A stretch of DNA of 64,000 nucleotides from Gordonia jacobaea (GCF_001186365.1 NZ_LDTZ01000013.1:248001-312000); one strand, 5' to 3'; shown: positions 44,233 through 52,424, counted from the first letter of the stretch. Translations and numbers: made by a program. Notes: generated by a model not told the origin, from the letters alone.

Positions 44233-44697
44233 ATGAGTCGAGAACCGAGCCTGCTATATCAGGTCAAGCAGGTTGAATTGGCTGTACGTGCTCAACTCGA
44301 CGACGTGGTACGCCCATTCGGCCTCACGACCACGCAGTACACCGCGATGACCGTGTTGGAGCGCAGCCCGGACATGACGTCGGCGCGGCTGGCTCGCAGT
44401 TCGTTCGTCACTGCACAAAGCATGGCAGACATTGTCACCGCACTGTCCGACAGCGGATTGATAGAACGGCACAGAGACGCCAAAGACCGTCGCAGGCTGG
44501 TTCTTTCGCTCACTGCGCGTGGCCGAAAGGTGTTGGAGGACTGTCGTGGCCCGGTCGCTGCACTACAGGAACGGATGGTTACGGGACTGAGTGACGGCGC
44601 GGTTGAGGACTTCCGTTCCGCGCTCACACTATGCCGTCAAAACCTCGGCGCTCCCGATCCGGGCTCGACGCACGTCGAGATAGCGGAACAGCAGTGA
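44233..44697 (+). CDS. MarR-family regulator (CouR-like)
   Basis: A 154-residue MarR repressor. LTTTQYTAMTVLERSPDMTS and ARSSFVTAQSMADIVTAL are the winged-helix core, and ERHRDAKDRRRLVLSLTARG the wing. CouR of RHA1 is a MarR repressor released by p-coumaroyl-CoA; place and family agree. The start is the ATG at 44233, or the ATG at 44206. The likely operator is the palindrome at 39570-39590. The 3' end overlaps the convergent aftC gene by 69 bases, an unusual junction. Confidence 0.85.
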   Translation: MSREPSLLYQVKQVELAVRAQLDDVVRPFGLTTTQYTAMTVLERSPDMTSARLARSSFVTAQSMADIVTALSDSGLIERHRDAKDRRRLVLSLTARGRKVLEDCRGPVAALQERMVTGLSDGAVEDFRSALTLCRQNLGAPDPGSTHVEIAEQQ

Positions 44698-45834
44698 GCA
44701 GAACACGGCGATCATCAGCAGCGACCAGCCGTAGGTGACCTTGTTGTACTCGAGCATCCAGCCGAAGGCCGTCCATTCACGCGAGTAGAACGAGTCGAAG
44801 GTCATGCAGCCGTATATCCCGAGCCATGCCGGCCAGTTGCGGATGGTCGAGCCCGGGATCAGGACAGTCATGATCAACGGGAACAGCAGCATCGAGTAGT
44901 AGCCCTGACCGAGCGCGCCCACGAGGAACGTGGTGGTCAGCAGCACGCCCGACGATGTGGTCAGCCACAGCAGTTCGTTGGTCGTGCGGTAGTAGCGGTA
45001 CAGGAACCACAGCGAGAACACGGCCATCAGGACGAACGCGATGCGAAGAACGAGGACCAGCCACGGCGCCACACCGAAGTAGGCTCCGTTGCCCGCGATC
45101 GAGCTGTTGTAGTAGTCGCGCGCCTCGCCGAGGTAGGGGAGGGTTCGGTCGATGAAGGCTCCCGGATCCGCGGACAGCGGCCACGCGATGATCGTCAGGA
45201 CCAGCGGGACGCCGATTCCGGTGACCAGGATGCGCCACTGGCGGTTGAGCAGCGGGAGCAGTAGGAGGGGGGCGAGCACCGGCTTGACGGCGATGGTCAG
45301 CCCGATCGGTACACCGGCCCACCAATCCTGACGCTTCATCATCAGGAGCATGAACGCCGACATGCCAAGCAGCACAAAAGCATTGAAGTTGGTGAAGATC
45401 AGAGTGTGGGCCGTCGACTCCGTCATGAAGAAGAAGAACAGGATGGTCGGCAAGACCCACGACTTGAGTGAGTAGCCGAAGAGTTTGGTGAGAAGAAGCG
45501 CCGAGATCACCAGCGCAAGCACACTGACCCCGATGAAGGTCCAGCGCGCGGTCTGCGGATCGAGCACCGAGATCGGTGCCATCAACAACGTCCCGGACGG
45601 CGGATACAGATAGTGCGGGTCGACGGTGTTGAGGTTCTCGTTGTACACCGGCTGGTTGTTCATGAACCGCAACGCGGCCTGGTAGACGGGCGTGAAGTCG
45701 TCGGTCCGGTCGCCGTTGATGGCGAGAATCACCGACCGATGAATCGCCGTCATGATCGTGAGCGGCCACAGCACCAGCGGGATGATCCGCTGCACCGTCA
45801 TCTGCGGGTAGAGAATCCTGTCGAGAGAGGCCAC
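44629..45834 (-). CDS. aftC: Alpha-(1->3)-arabinofuranosyltransferase AftC (GT87)
   Basis: A 401-residue GT-C glycosyltransferase with about 10 membrane helices. NGDRTDDFTPVYQAALRF in the first periplasmic loop carries the catalytic acidic pair, and YLYPPSGTLLMAPI is the DUF2029/GT87 signature. It uses decaprenyl-phospho-arabinose to branch arabinan in arabinogalactan and lipoarabinomannan. Order beside the TAP-like protein and RibD-like gene equals Rv2673-Rv2672-Rv2671. The C-terminal 22 residues (FRYLDVRRARIGSAEVL) are read antisense to the MarR gene of island 2. Confidence 0.85.
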   Translation of the reverse strand: MASLDRILYPQMTVQRIIPLVLWPLTIMTAIHRSVILAINGDRTDDFTPVYQAALRFMNNQPVYNENLNTVDPHYLYPPSGTLLMAPISVLDPQTARWTFIGVSVLALVISALLLTKLFGYSLKSWVLPTILFFFFMTESTAHTLIFTNFNAFVLLGMSAFMLLMMKRQDWWAGVPIGLTIAVKPVLAPLLLLPLLNRQWRILVTGIGVPLVLTIIAWPLSADPGAFIDRTLPYLGEARDYYNSSIAGNGAYFGVAPWLVLVLRIAFVLMAVFSLWFLYRYYRTTNELLWLTTSSGVLLTTTFLVGALGQGYYSMLLFPLIMTVLIPGSTIRNWPAWLGIYGCMTFDSFYSREWTAFGWMLEYNKVTYGWSLLMIAVFCSLLFRYLDVRRARIGSAEVLTA

Positions 45835-45923
45835 CCGCGAACCGTACTACGAGTGGTGCCCGACACCGCGTCGGCCCCGCCGTGCCTGCGGCGGAATCCT
45901 GTGATGGGTTCGGCGGGACTCGG

Positions 45924-47537
45924 TCAGGTCGGGCAGCCGCGTTCTGACGGTCCGCTCAGCGGTGCCTGCTTGACGTAATCGGAGACCGCGTCGGCTGCGC
46001 AGTCGCTGCGGGCGAGCACCGAGTAGCCGAGCCCCTCCCACGTCACGCTGACCGAGTCTGCGCCCGCCTTGGTCAGCAACGTGTTGACCGTCGCGATGCC
46101 GCCGCCACCATTGACCGGGTCTCCGGTGCCGTTGAGCAGCAGCGGCGGGACCGGGTACGAGTTCGGCGGATTGACCACGGGCGTCGACGCCCAGCCGAGG
46201 CACCTACCGAGCGACAGTGCCGAGTTGTTACCGGTGAGCGGATTCTGTTTGCTCCAGGTCGTTGCGAGGCCGGGGATCTCGTTCTGGCCGATCGGTCCGG
46301 AGACGTCGTTGCAGGCTGCGACGAGCTGCCCGTCGGACTCGCGCAACGAGGCGGCGTCGTCGGCGAATCCGGCTAGCGCGCGGGTGTCGCCGCGGTCGGC
46401 GGACGCGATGGCCGATGCCACCGAGTTGATTCCGTCGGGGGTGTTGGGTGCGAGTGCGAGTGCCGTGGTGATCGCGGCGAGCGCATCGGTGTCGGATATG
46501 CCGCCCAGCTGACCGTTGCGTCCCTTGTCGAGCACGCTCTGCATCGTCTGGGTTCCGTTGGCCCCGAAGGCGCAGGAGGGCAACGAGGAACAGCGCTGGG
46601 CGAAGGTTCGCAACGCGGCCTGGACTCCGGTCGCCCCGCTGGCAGCGGTGTCACGAGCATTCGCACCGAAGGGTGTGGGTGTGTCGAGGATGATGCGCCC
46701 GGTCCTGCCGCCGTATTGGGCGGTGTACGCGATGACCACATCGGACCCTTCGCCCACGCCGATCAGCCCGAGCCTGTCGACTCCCCAACGCTCGCGCAGC
46801 GACTCCAGATCGGAGGCGGCGTAGGAGATGCCGAAGTGTAGTTGGTTGGGGGTCAGCGTCTCGGTGCAGCCATCGGCCGCGGACGACGCTGCGGCGGAGA
46901 GACGCGTCAGCCGCGCAGACGTGTCCGACGACCCACCCTCGAGGCCGTTGTTCCGGATCGTCGAGCGTTCGTCGCGCGTCAGGCAGTCGAGTGCCCCGCT
47001 GCGTTCGATCCCGCGCCTGTCGACCGCGACCACCGGATTGCTGGCGAGGAGTTTCTTGCCCGCGCCGCCTGCGAGGAGCAGCAGTGTGCGCGACGACGGC
47101 AGGTCGGAGCCCGACGTCAACACCAAGGGCGGAGCGTCGGCGGGCGTGTCGGCTGCCCGGGCGCGCGTCAACGCGACTTCGATGGTGTCGCCGGGACGGT
47201 CGGGATCTATGGGCGAGGGCAGAGTGGCGCACTCGATGGTCACGCCACTCGGCGCAGACGTCGAGTAGTCCCGCGCGACCCGGCTGCCGCACTCGCGCCA
47301 ATCGAATTCGTTGCGCGGCTTCTGCAGTGCGGGGATCTGTGGCGCGGCACTCGACGACGCCGGAGACTGGTTGCCCCCGCCATCGCCCGCGGGCACCAAC
47401 CCCGGTCCGGTGTCGGGGCCGACTGCGCATGACGACACGACGAGCACCGTTACGAGTGCGGAGACGACACCGATCACGACTTTCCAGGAGCGACGGGGTT
47501 GCCGGGGGTGTCCGTGTCGGCCTCGCGCAGATCGCAT
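45924..47537 (-). CDS. TAP-like alpha/beta-hydrolase lipoprotein, catalytic residues degraded
   Basis: A 537-residue exported protein, orthologous by order to Rv2672. A hydrophobic segment at residues 19-36 ends in the lipobox-like VVSSC with Cys37. The fold is tripeptidyl-aminopeptidase-like (AVDRRGIERSGALDC, RTGRIILDTP). The nucleophile elbow reads G260-V-G262-E-G264, with Gly where Ser is expected. The late WEGLGYSVL segment has Tyr505 where family members have His. Only the acid Asp (LLNGTGDPVNGG) remains. It therefore may be a binding or chaperone protein. ATG at 47537 was chosen because the signal segment starts there. Confidence 0.82.
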   Translation of the reverse strand: MRSARGRHGHPRQPRRSWKVVIGVVSALVTVLVVSSCAVGPDTGPGLVPAGDGGGNQSPASSSAAPQIPALQKPRNEFDWRECGSRVARDYSTSAPSGVTIECATLPSPIDPDRPGDTIEVALTRARAADTPADAPPLVLTSGSDLPSSRTLLLLAGGAGKKLLASNPVVAVDRRGIERSGALDCLTRDERSTIRNNGLEGGSSDTSARLTRLSAAASSAADGCTETLTPNQLHFGISYAASDLESLRERWGVDRLGLIGVGEGSDVVIAYTAQYGGRTGRIILDTPTPFGANARDTAASGATGVQAALRTFAQRCSSLPSCAFGANGTQTMQSVLDKGRNGQLGGISDTDALAAITTALALAPNTPDGINSVASAIASADRGDTRALAGFADDAASLRESDGQLVAACNDVSGPIGQNEIPGLATTWSKQNPLTGNNSALSLGRCLGWASTPVVNPPNSYPVPPLLLNGTGDPVNGGGGIATVNTLLTKAGADSVSVTWEGLGYSVLARSDCAADAVSDYVKQAPLSGPSERGCPT

Positions 47538-47551
47538 GTGGGCGAGCGTAG

Positions 47552-48304
47552 TCAACGGCTCCACCGGCTGAAGACGTAGCCGTCGTTGTCGGTCAGGAGG
47601 TGCACGAGCCGCAGATGGTGCAGCGTCGCGGCGTCGCGATCGCTGTGTGAGATACGTGGGGCGTCGCCGGATACCAGGTTGGGGCTGACAGTGAGACACA
47701 GCTCGTCGACGAGATCGGCGTCGACGAACGAACCGAGCAAGCTGGGGCCGCCCTCGCACAGAATGCGTGGGCTGCCGGTCGCCGTGAGGTAGTCGGTCAC
47801 CTGGTGGAGATCGAGGGCGTCGTCACCGCAATCGACGACAGTCGCACCCGCGTCGGCCAGGCGAGCGCGACGGGTGGCGTCGGCCTGGGATGTGGTGATG
47901 ACGACGGTGGCGGGGTCGCTCAGCGGCGCGAAGTCGGGGTCGACCGTCAGCGACCGGGTGATCAGGGCAAGCCGAGGAGCGGGCGACTGGCCCGCGGCCG
48001 ATCGGCGCGCGGCGAACGAAGCGTCGCGTTGTGGTTGGCCGTAGCCCTCGTCGATCGCTGTTCTGGCGCCCACGAGGACGACGTCGCACAATCCACGAAG
48101 GACCCGGAAGACGGCTTTGTCGCCTGCGCCACCGAGCCCCCCGGACTTGTCCTGAAACGACGCCGCGCCGTCGAGCGTGGAGATCATGTTGGCTCTGAGC
48201 CACTGGCCGTCGAGGTCGGTGGGATAGGCGTACAGATCGGCGATCCCGTCGACGTCGTCGTCGGGAGATAATGTGACCTGGGTCGCTTTCTGCAGGTAGA
48301 GCAT
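47552..48304 (-). CDS. RibD C-terminal (dihydrofolate-reductase-fold) reductase
   Basis: A 250-residue single-domain reductase of the RibD_C family. ANMISTLDGAASFQDKSGGL is the substrate-binding segment, VVLVGARTAIDEGYG the NADPH site, and RILCEGGPSLLGSFVDADLV the closing motif. In M. tuberculosis the equivalent Rv2671 acts in riboflavin and, when overexpressed, folate metabolism (as recalled). The N-terminal deaminase domain of full RibD is absent. It lies 14 bases before the TAP-like gene in the same operon and diverges from zapE. Confidence 0.85.
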   Translation of the reverse strand: MLYLQKATQVTLSPDDDVDGIADLYAYPTDLDGQWLRANMISTLDGAASFQDKSGGLGGAGDKAVFRVLRGLCDVVLVGARTAIDEGYGQPQRDASFAARRSAAGQSPAPRLALITRSLTVDPDFAPLSDPATVVITTSQADATRRARLADAGATVVDCGDDALDLHQVTDYLTATGSPRILCEGGPSLLGSFVDADLVDELCLTVSPNLVSGDAPRISHSDRDAATLHHLRLVHLLTDNDGYVFSRWSR

Positions 48305-48339
48305 CTCGTCCCTCCGATGGTTATCGCTAGGCTCCCGGT

Positions 48340-49356
48340 ATGGTGGCCAGTCTTGTCGACCGCAGTCCGGTCGTGTCTCCCGACGCTCTTATCGATGAGA
48401 TGGTGCCGCCACCGACTTTTGACGAGGTCAGCTTCGACACCTACATCCCCGACCCGAACGAGCCTACGCAGTCGCAGGCCGTCGACGCCGCTCGCGACTT
48501 CGTGACGCGCGCACGCAAGGTCAGGGGCGGTAAGAAGGGACTGTTCTCCCGCAACAAGCAACAGCAGGGCGTCGGGCTCTACCTCGACGGCGGGTTCGGC
48601 GTCGGCAAGACGCACCTGTTGGCGTCGATCTACCACGCGATGCCAGAACCCAAGTCGTTCGCGACGTTCGTCGAGGTTACGCACCTCGTCGGCGCGCTCG
48701 GATTCATGCAGGCCGTCGAGCGGTTGTCCGACCACTCGGTGCTGTGCATCGACGAGTTCGAACTCGACGACCCCGGCGACACCATGCTGATCTCGCGACT
48801 GCTCGCCGAACTCACCGCGCAGGGTGTGTCGATCGCCGCGACGTCGAACACGCTGCCCGGGCAACTCGGTGAGGGGCGCTTCGCAGCACAGGACTTCCTG
48901 CGGGAGATCCGCAAGCTCGCATCCGTCTTCGACACCATCCGCGTCGACGGACCCGACTACCGCCATCGCGACCTACCGCCTGCACCCGACCCGCGCAGCG
49001 ACGCCGACCTCGTCGCTCTCGTAGAGTCGACGCCCGGCGCGACCCTCGACGATTTCGACGCCCTCTGCGAGCACCTGAGTACGTTGCATCCGTCGAAGTA
49101 CAAAGCGCTGGTCGACGGTGTGTCCCTTGTCGGTATCCGTGACGTGCATCCGGCCAAGGATCAATCGGTGGCGCTGCGCCTGGTCGTTCTCGCCGACCGG
49201 CTCTACGACGCCGACATCCCCGTGACGGTGTCGGGTGGGAAGCTCGACGAGATCTTCACCGACGAAATGCTTGCCGGCGGGTACCGCAAGAAGTATCTCC
49301 GTGCGACGTCGCGACTTCTCGCGCTGTCGCGGTCGTCGGAAACGGCGATCGGCTAG
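48340..49356 (+). CDS. zapE: AFG1/ZapE-family cell-division ATPase
   Basis: A 338-residue AAA-type ATPase. YLDGGFGVGKTHLLASIYH is Walker A, SVLCIDEFELDDPGDTM Walker B, and IAATSNTLPGQLGEGRFA the sensor 1 region with Asn. GFGVGKTHL and YRKKYLRATSRLLAL are near the ends of the family alignment. ZapE associates with FtsZ in E. coli. It diverges from the RibD-like gene across 35 bases. Orthologue by order is Rv2670c. Confidence 0.9.
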   Translation: MVASLVDRSPVVSPDALIDEMVPPPTFDEVSFDTYIPDPNEPTQSQAVDAARDFVTRARKVRGGKKGLFSRNKQQQGVGLYLDGGFGVGKTHLLASIYHAMPEPKSFATFVEVTHLVGALGFMQAVERLSDHSVLCIDEFELDDPGDTMLISRLLAELTAQGVSIAATSNTLPGQLGEGRFAAQDFLREIRKLASVFDTIRVDGPDYRHRDLPPAPDPRSDADLVALVESTPGATLDDFDALCEHLSTLHPSKYKALVDGVSLVGIRDVHPAKDQSVALRLVVLADRLYDADIPVTVSGGKLDEIFTDEMLAGGYRKKYLRATSRLLALSRSSETAIG

Positions 49357-49512
49357 CACCGACTGTCAGCCGATTTCCAGTGTTCGAGTGTTCACTGAAG
49401 TCAGTCGTGCTTTACTTACTCCTCAGTAGTGTAGTCGGTGTCGGGGGACGGGAATCTGCGCTCATGAGCGGGGTGCGTCGGCGTCTCGTATGACTCGACC
49501 CTGGGGGTAATT

Positions 49513-50502
49513 GTGCGGATCGTGATGACGGCGGCTGCTGCGTTGGTCGCGGCACTCTTTGTGGGAGTGGCGATTTCGGCTCCGGCCTCTGCCGAACCCC
49601 TGGGCTCGACCGACGCGTCGCGCATTGAAGCGGTGAGCATGGCGAGCGCCACGCGCGCTCAGGTGACGACGTACTCCGCAGCGATGAAGAGGCGGATCAC
49701 TGTCAGCGTGCTGTTGCCTCGGGATCGCTCGACGCCACGTCCGACTCTGTATCTTCTCGACGGGATCGACGGCGGTGTCTACACCAACTACACCGAGAGC
49801 GGCTGGACCTATCAGACAGACATCGAAAAGTTCATGGCCGACAAGCAGGTCAATGTGGTGCTCCCGATCGGAGGCACGGGCTCGTACTACACCGATTGGC
49901 GGTCGAACGACCCCATCCTCAAGAACAACCGGTGGGAGACATTCCTGACCAAGGAACTCCCGCCGCTGATCGCGAAGCGCTTCGACACCAACGGTGTGAA
50001 CGCGATCGGTGGGCTGTCGATGGGCGCACTCGGCGCGATGTCGATCGCGGTTCGCAACCCCGAGATGTATTCGGGCGTCGCGGCATTCAGCGGATGCCTC
50101 GATCAGGGGACGCCGGATTTCCGTCGCGCGACAGCGGCGACGGTACAGACGCGCGGCGGCAACCCGGACAACATGTGGGGACCGATCACCGACCCGCTGT
50201 GGACCGAACACGACCCCGCAGAACACATCGCAGCACTGCGCGGAAAGCCGATCTATGTCGCTGTGGGCGACGGACTTCCTGACCTCTCGCTGGGCCTCGC
50301 TGGGATCGCCTCGCCGGTCGGTGGCGCACTCGAGCGCGCCGCGCTCGAGTGCACGACGGCATTCAAGCAGAAGGCCGATCAGGCGGGCGTGAAGATCACC
50401 TACAACTTCCGGCAGGGTCTGCACTCCTGGGGCTACTGGAACCAGGATCTGCACCGCGCATGGCCGACGATCGCGAAGGCGCTCGACGTTCCCGTGCGCT
50501 GA
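49513..50502 (+). CDS. Secreted esterase, antigen 85/mycolyltransferase-like
   Basis: A 329-residue exported esterase of the PF00756 family. An N-terminal signal peptide (MTAAAALVAALFVGVAISAP, cleavage after A-S-A near residue 27) precedes the hydrolase core. AIGGLSMGALGAMSIAVRNP holds the nucleophile Ser, and FRQGLHSWGYWNQDL the catalytic His. Mycolyltransferases of the corynebacterial type share LHSWxYW. The likely role is transfer of mycolic acid to trehalose or arabinan in the cell wall. GTG at 49513 is preceded by a G-rich site (CTGGGGG) 6 bases upstream. It is longer than an isolated esterase and shorter than C. glutamicum PS1. Confidence 0.85.
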   Translation: MRIVMTAAAALVAALFVGVAISAPASAEPLGSTDASRIEAVSMASATRAQVTTYSAAMKRRITVSVLLPRDRSTPRPTLYLLDGIDGGVYTNYTESGWTYQTDIEKFMADKQVNVVLPIGGTGSYYTDWRSNDPILKNNRWETFLTKELPPLIAKRFDTNGVNAIGGLSMGALGAMSIAVRNPEMYSGVAAFSGCLDQGTPDFRRATAATVQTRGGNPDNMWGPITDPLWTEHDPAEHIAALRGKPIYVAVGDGLPDLSLGLAGIASPVGGALERAALECTTAFKQKADQAGVKITYNFRQGLHSWGYWNQDLHRAWPTIAKALDVPVR

Positions 50503-50542
50503 CTCGGTCCCGGCGCGCCGACTCGGTTCCGGAGCGCCCAGT

Positions 50543-51085
50543 CTAAAGGCGTCGGGTCAGGATGAAGTCGTGCTCGATGCTGCCGTTGAGGTCGAACGTC
50601 TTGACCCCGGCACGCTCGAATCCCATCTTCGTGTAAAAGCGTTGCGCGCGAACGTTTTCCTGGTTGACGCCGAGCCAGACGAGCACGCTGCCGCGATCAC
50701 GGGCGGTCTCGATCGCGGCGCGCATCAGCAACTGTGCAGGCGGGTCGGTGCGACCGCGTGAGTGATGGTCGGGGAGTACGTACATCTTCGACAGCTCGGA
50801 CGACGGTGTCTCCACGACCACCGCTGCGACGTCGGGGTCGGTCGGGGGCCGGTGGTGCACGAGCGAATAGCCCACCGTCGTGCCGTCGGATGTGCGTGCG
50901 ATCAACACGTCACTCTCGTCGCTGGCGATGTAGGCAGCAAAGTTCGCTTCGGCCAGGTTGGTCGTGATGAACCCGGCGATGTCGTCGGGCGCCGAGTGCG
51001 GCGGACAGGCCAGCGGGAAGGTTGCGGCAGCTACCTCGGCGACGACGCCTGCGAGTGAGGGGTCGACCACGACGTCGACGGCCAC
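50543..51085 (-). CDS. GNAT-family N-acetyltransferase
   Basis: A 180-residue GNAT protein (Rv2669-like). SKMYVLPDHHSRGRTDPPAQ resembles the acetyl-CoA-binding V-x-P-x-x-R-G-x-G turn but with T-D-P-P in place of the common G-x-G, so activity may be altered. VLVWLGVNQENVRAQRFYTK is the C-terminal GNAT strand and helix. GTG at 51085 begins the fold; GTG at 51127 is an alternative. The 3' end lies 40 bases from the convergent esterase. The substrate is unknown. Confidence 0.75.
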   Translation of the reverse strand: MAVDVVVDPSLAGVVAEVAAATFPLACPPHSAPDDIAGFITTNLAEANFAAYIASDESDVLIARTSDGTTVGYSLVHHRPPTDPDVAAVVVETPSSELSKMYVLPDHHSRGRTDPPAQLLMRAAIETARDRGSVLVWLGVNQENVRAQRFYTKMGFERAGVKTFDLNGSIEHDFILTRRL

Positions 51086-51159
51086 GGCGCTCTGGGAATG
51101 CTGTTCGGGTGCAGCATCGCCGGCCACCTGGCTGGTCGGATGTGGTGGCACAGGCGGCG

Positions 51160-51255
51160 CTACTTCTTTCCGCAGGTGCAGTTGGCGCCGCACGAGCACT
51201 CGGGCCCGCAGGTGCAGTCGGGGTTGTCGCAGCCGGGTGTCATATCAGCAGTCAT
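51160..51255 (-). CDS. Small metallothionein-like protein
   Basis: A 31-residue Cys-rich peptide with seven cysteines at 9, 14, 16, 20, 22, 26 and 28, in a C-x-C rhythm (CTCGPECSCGANCTCGKK). The ATG is at 51255 and the stop TAG at 51160. It lies just upstream of the GNAT gene on the same strand. The pattern is that of short bacterial metallothioneins that bind zinc, copper or cadmium; the exact metal is not predictable. It is too short for usual gene finders, and I found it by reading the minus strand. Confidence 0.8.
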   Translation of the reverse strand: MTADMTPGCDNPDCTCGPECSCGANCTCGKK

Positions 51256-51330
51256 GCATACGATTCTACGACCGCGCCGAGGGCGTCGGAAGGCGATCGG
51301 CGGGCTCAGATGCACGACGAAGCCCTGGAT

Positions 51331-51540
51331 TCACCCCAGTGAGAGTCGCCACGAGCCCGCGTAGATCTCACGGAGTTCGGTCACCTCATATGGCATCGCG
51401 CCCTGGCCCTCGGTGGTGATGGCGTTGACGATGAGCATGCCGTCGGTGATCTCCCACTTGTACTGGTCCCCGTCGAATGCGGCCTCGCGACCTGATGAGT
51501 CGACGACGGTGAAGCTGCCCGGGCGGTAGTCGATGTTCAT
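51331..51540 (-). CDS. Small hypothetical protein
   Basis: A 69-residue protein starting MNIDYRPGSFTVVDSSG and ending GSWRLSLG, with alternating strands suggesting a small beta fold (FDGDQYKWEITDGMLIV). I do not recognise the family. It lies between the metallothionein and SDR genes on the same strand, 23 bases after the SDR stop, so it probably belongs to the same transcript. Confidence 0.65.
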   Translation of the reverse strand: MNIDYRPGSFTVVDSSGREAAFDGDQYKWEITDGMLIVNAITTEGQGAMPYEVTELREIYAGSWRLSLG

Positions 51541-51563
51541 GCTCGCAGTATGCCTGTCGACGT

Positions 51564-52337
51564 TCAGTCCTTGACGAGGCCGCCGTCGACGACGAGGTTC
51601 TGTCCGGTGACCGCCCGCGACCACGGAGAGAGGAAAAACAGTGTGGCGTCGGCGAATTCCTCCGGTGTGGTGACCGACCGCAGGGGAGTGGACGCGGCGA
51701 TGGCGTCGAAGATCTCTGGGGGTGTCGCTGCGCTCGCGTCTGTGGTGCGCAAGAGTCCGCCGGAGACCATGTTGACGGTGATGTTGTCCGGGCCGAGGTC
51801 GGCGGCCAGCGTGCGCGTCAGCGCCAGGAGTGCGGCCTTGGCGGCTGTGTAGTCGTGGTAGGGGACGACGGGATTCTGCACGAGGTTGGTGCCGATGTTG
51901 ACAATGCGCCCCTTACCGGCTTCGCGCATGCCCGGAAGCGCCGCCTGTACGACAGTCAGTGCGCCGCCGACGATTCCGCGAAACTGCGCGTCGAGTTCTG
52001 CGGTGGTGATGGTGTCGGCGGTTGAGCGGGCGTCGCCGTTGAACGAATAGTCGGGAAGGGCGTTGTTCACCACTGCCGTGATAGGCGCGCCGAAATGGGT
52101 TGTCGCAGCATCGATCATCGTCTGAACCGCGTCGGGGTCGGTCACGTCGGCTTCGACGGCGAGTGCTCGGTCGCCGAACTCTGCTGCCAGCGCAACTGCC
52201 GCGTCGGCGCTGCGTCGATAGTTGACGACCACGCGCGCACCCTCACGCGCCGCGGCGCGTGCGAGGGTTGCGCCCAGTCCGCGGCCCGCGCCGGTGATCA
52301 GTACGACGTGCTCGGAAAGAGGCAGCGCTGCAGGCAT
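51564..52337 (-). CDS. Short-chain dehydrogenase/reductase (FabG-like) under a TPP riboswitch
   Basis: A 257-residue classical SDR. VVLITGAGRGLGATLARAA is the T-G-x3-G-x-G motif. VVNNALPDYS is the N-N-A-G-equivalent (here N-N-A-L), and YHDYTAAKAALLALTRTLAA contains the catalytic Tyr and Lys (Y-T-A-A-K). NIGTNLVQNPVVPYH has no Ser at the usual catalytic spot; Thr or Asn replaces it. It probably reduces a carbonyl with NADPH. The ATG is 7 bases after a TPP riboswitch, so expression falls when thiamine diphosphate is plentiful. A role in thiamine or vitamin-linked metabolism is therefore implied, not 3-ketoacyl-ACP reduction. Confidence 0.85.
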   Translation of the reverse strand: MPAALPLSEHVVLITGAGRGLGATLARAAAREGARVVVNYRRSADAAVALAAEFGDRALAVEADVTDPDAVQTMIDAATTHFGAPITAVVNNALPDYSFNGDARSTADTITTAELDAQFRGIVGGALTVVQAALPGMREAGKGRIVNIGTNLVQNPVVPYHDYTAAKAALLALTRTLAADLGPDNITVNMVSGGLLRTTDASAATPPEIFDAIAASTPLRSVTTPEEFADATLFFLSPWSRAVTGQNLVVDGGLVKD

Positions 52338-52344
52338 TTTCGGA

Positions 52345-52424
52345 CCATCCCTTCGCCAGTGCTAACTGGAGCAGGTTCTGCGGGTCTGATCTCAGCCGAC
52401 CTTGTGTCGGCACCCCGTGTCAGT
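52345..52424 (-). ncRNA. TPP (THI-box) riboswitch
   Basis: On the minus strand the conserved THI elements appear in order: CACGGGGTGCCGAC, a P3 stem GCCGAC/GTCGGC, GGCTGAGATCAGACC, GCAGAACCTGCTCCAGTTAG and CACTGGCGAAGGGATGG. GCTGAGA and GAACCTG are the pyrimidine-sensing and diphosphate-sensing cores. The last element includes GAAGGGA, which can act as the Shine-Dalgarno of the SDR gene, ending about 10 bases before the ATG, so control is probably translational. Confidence 0.92.
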
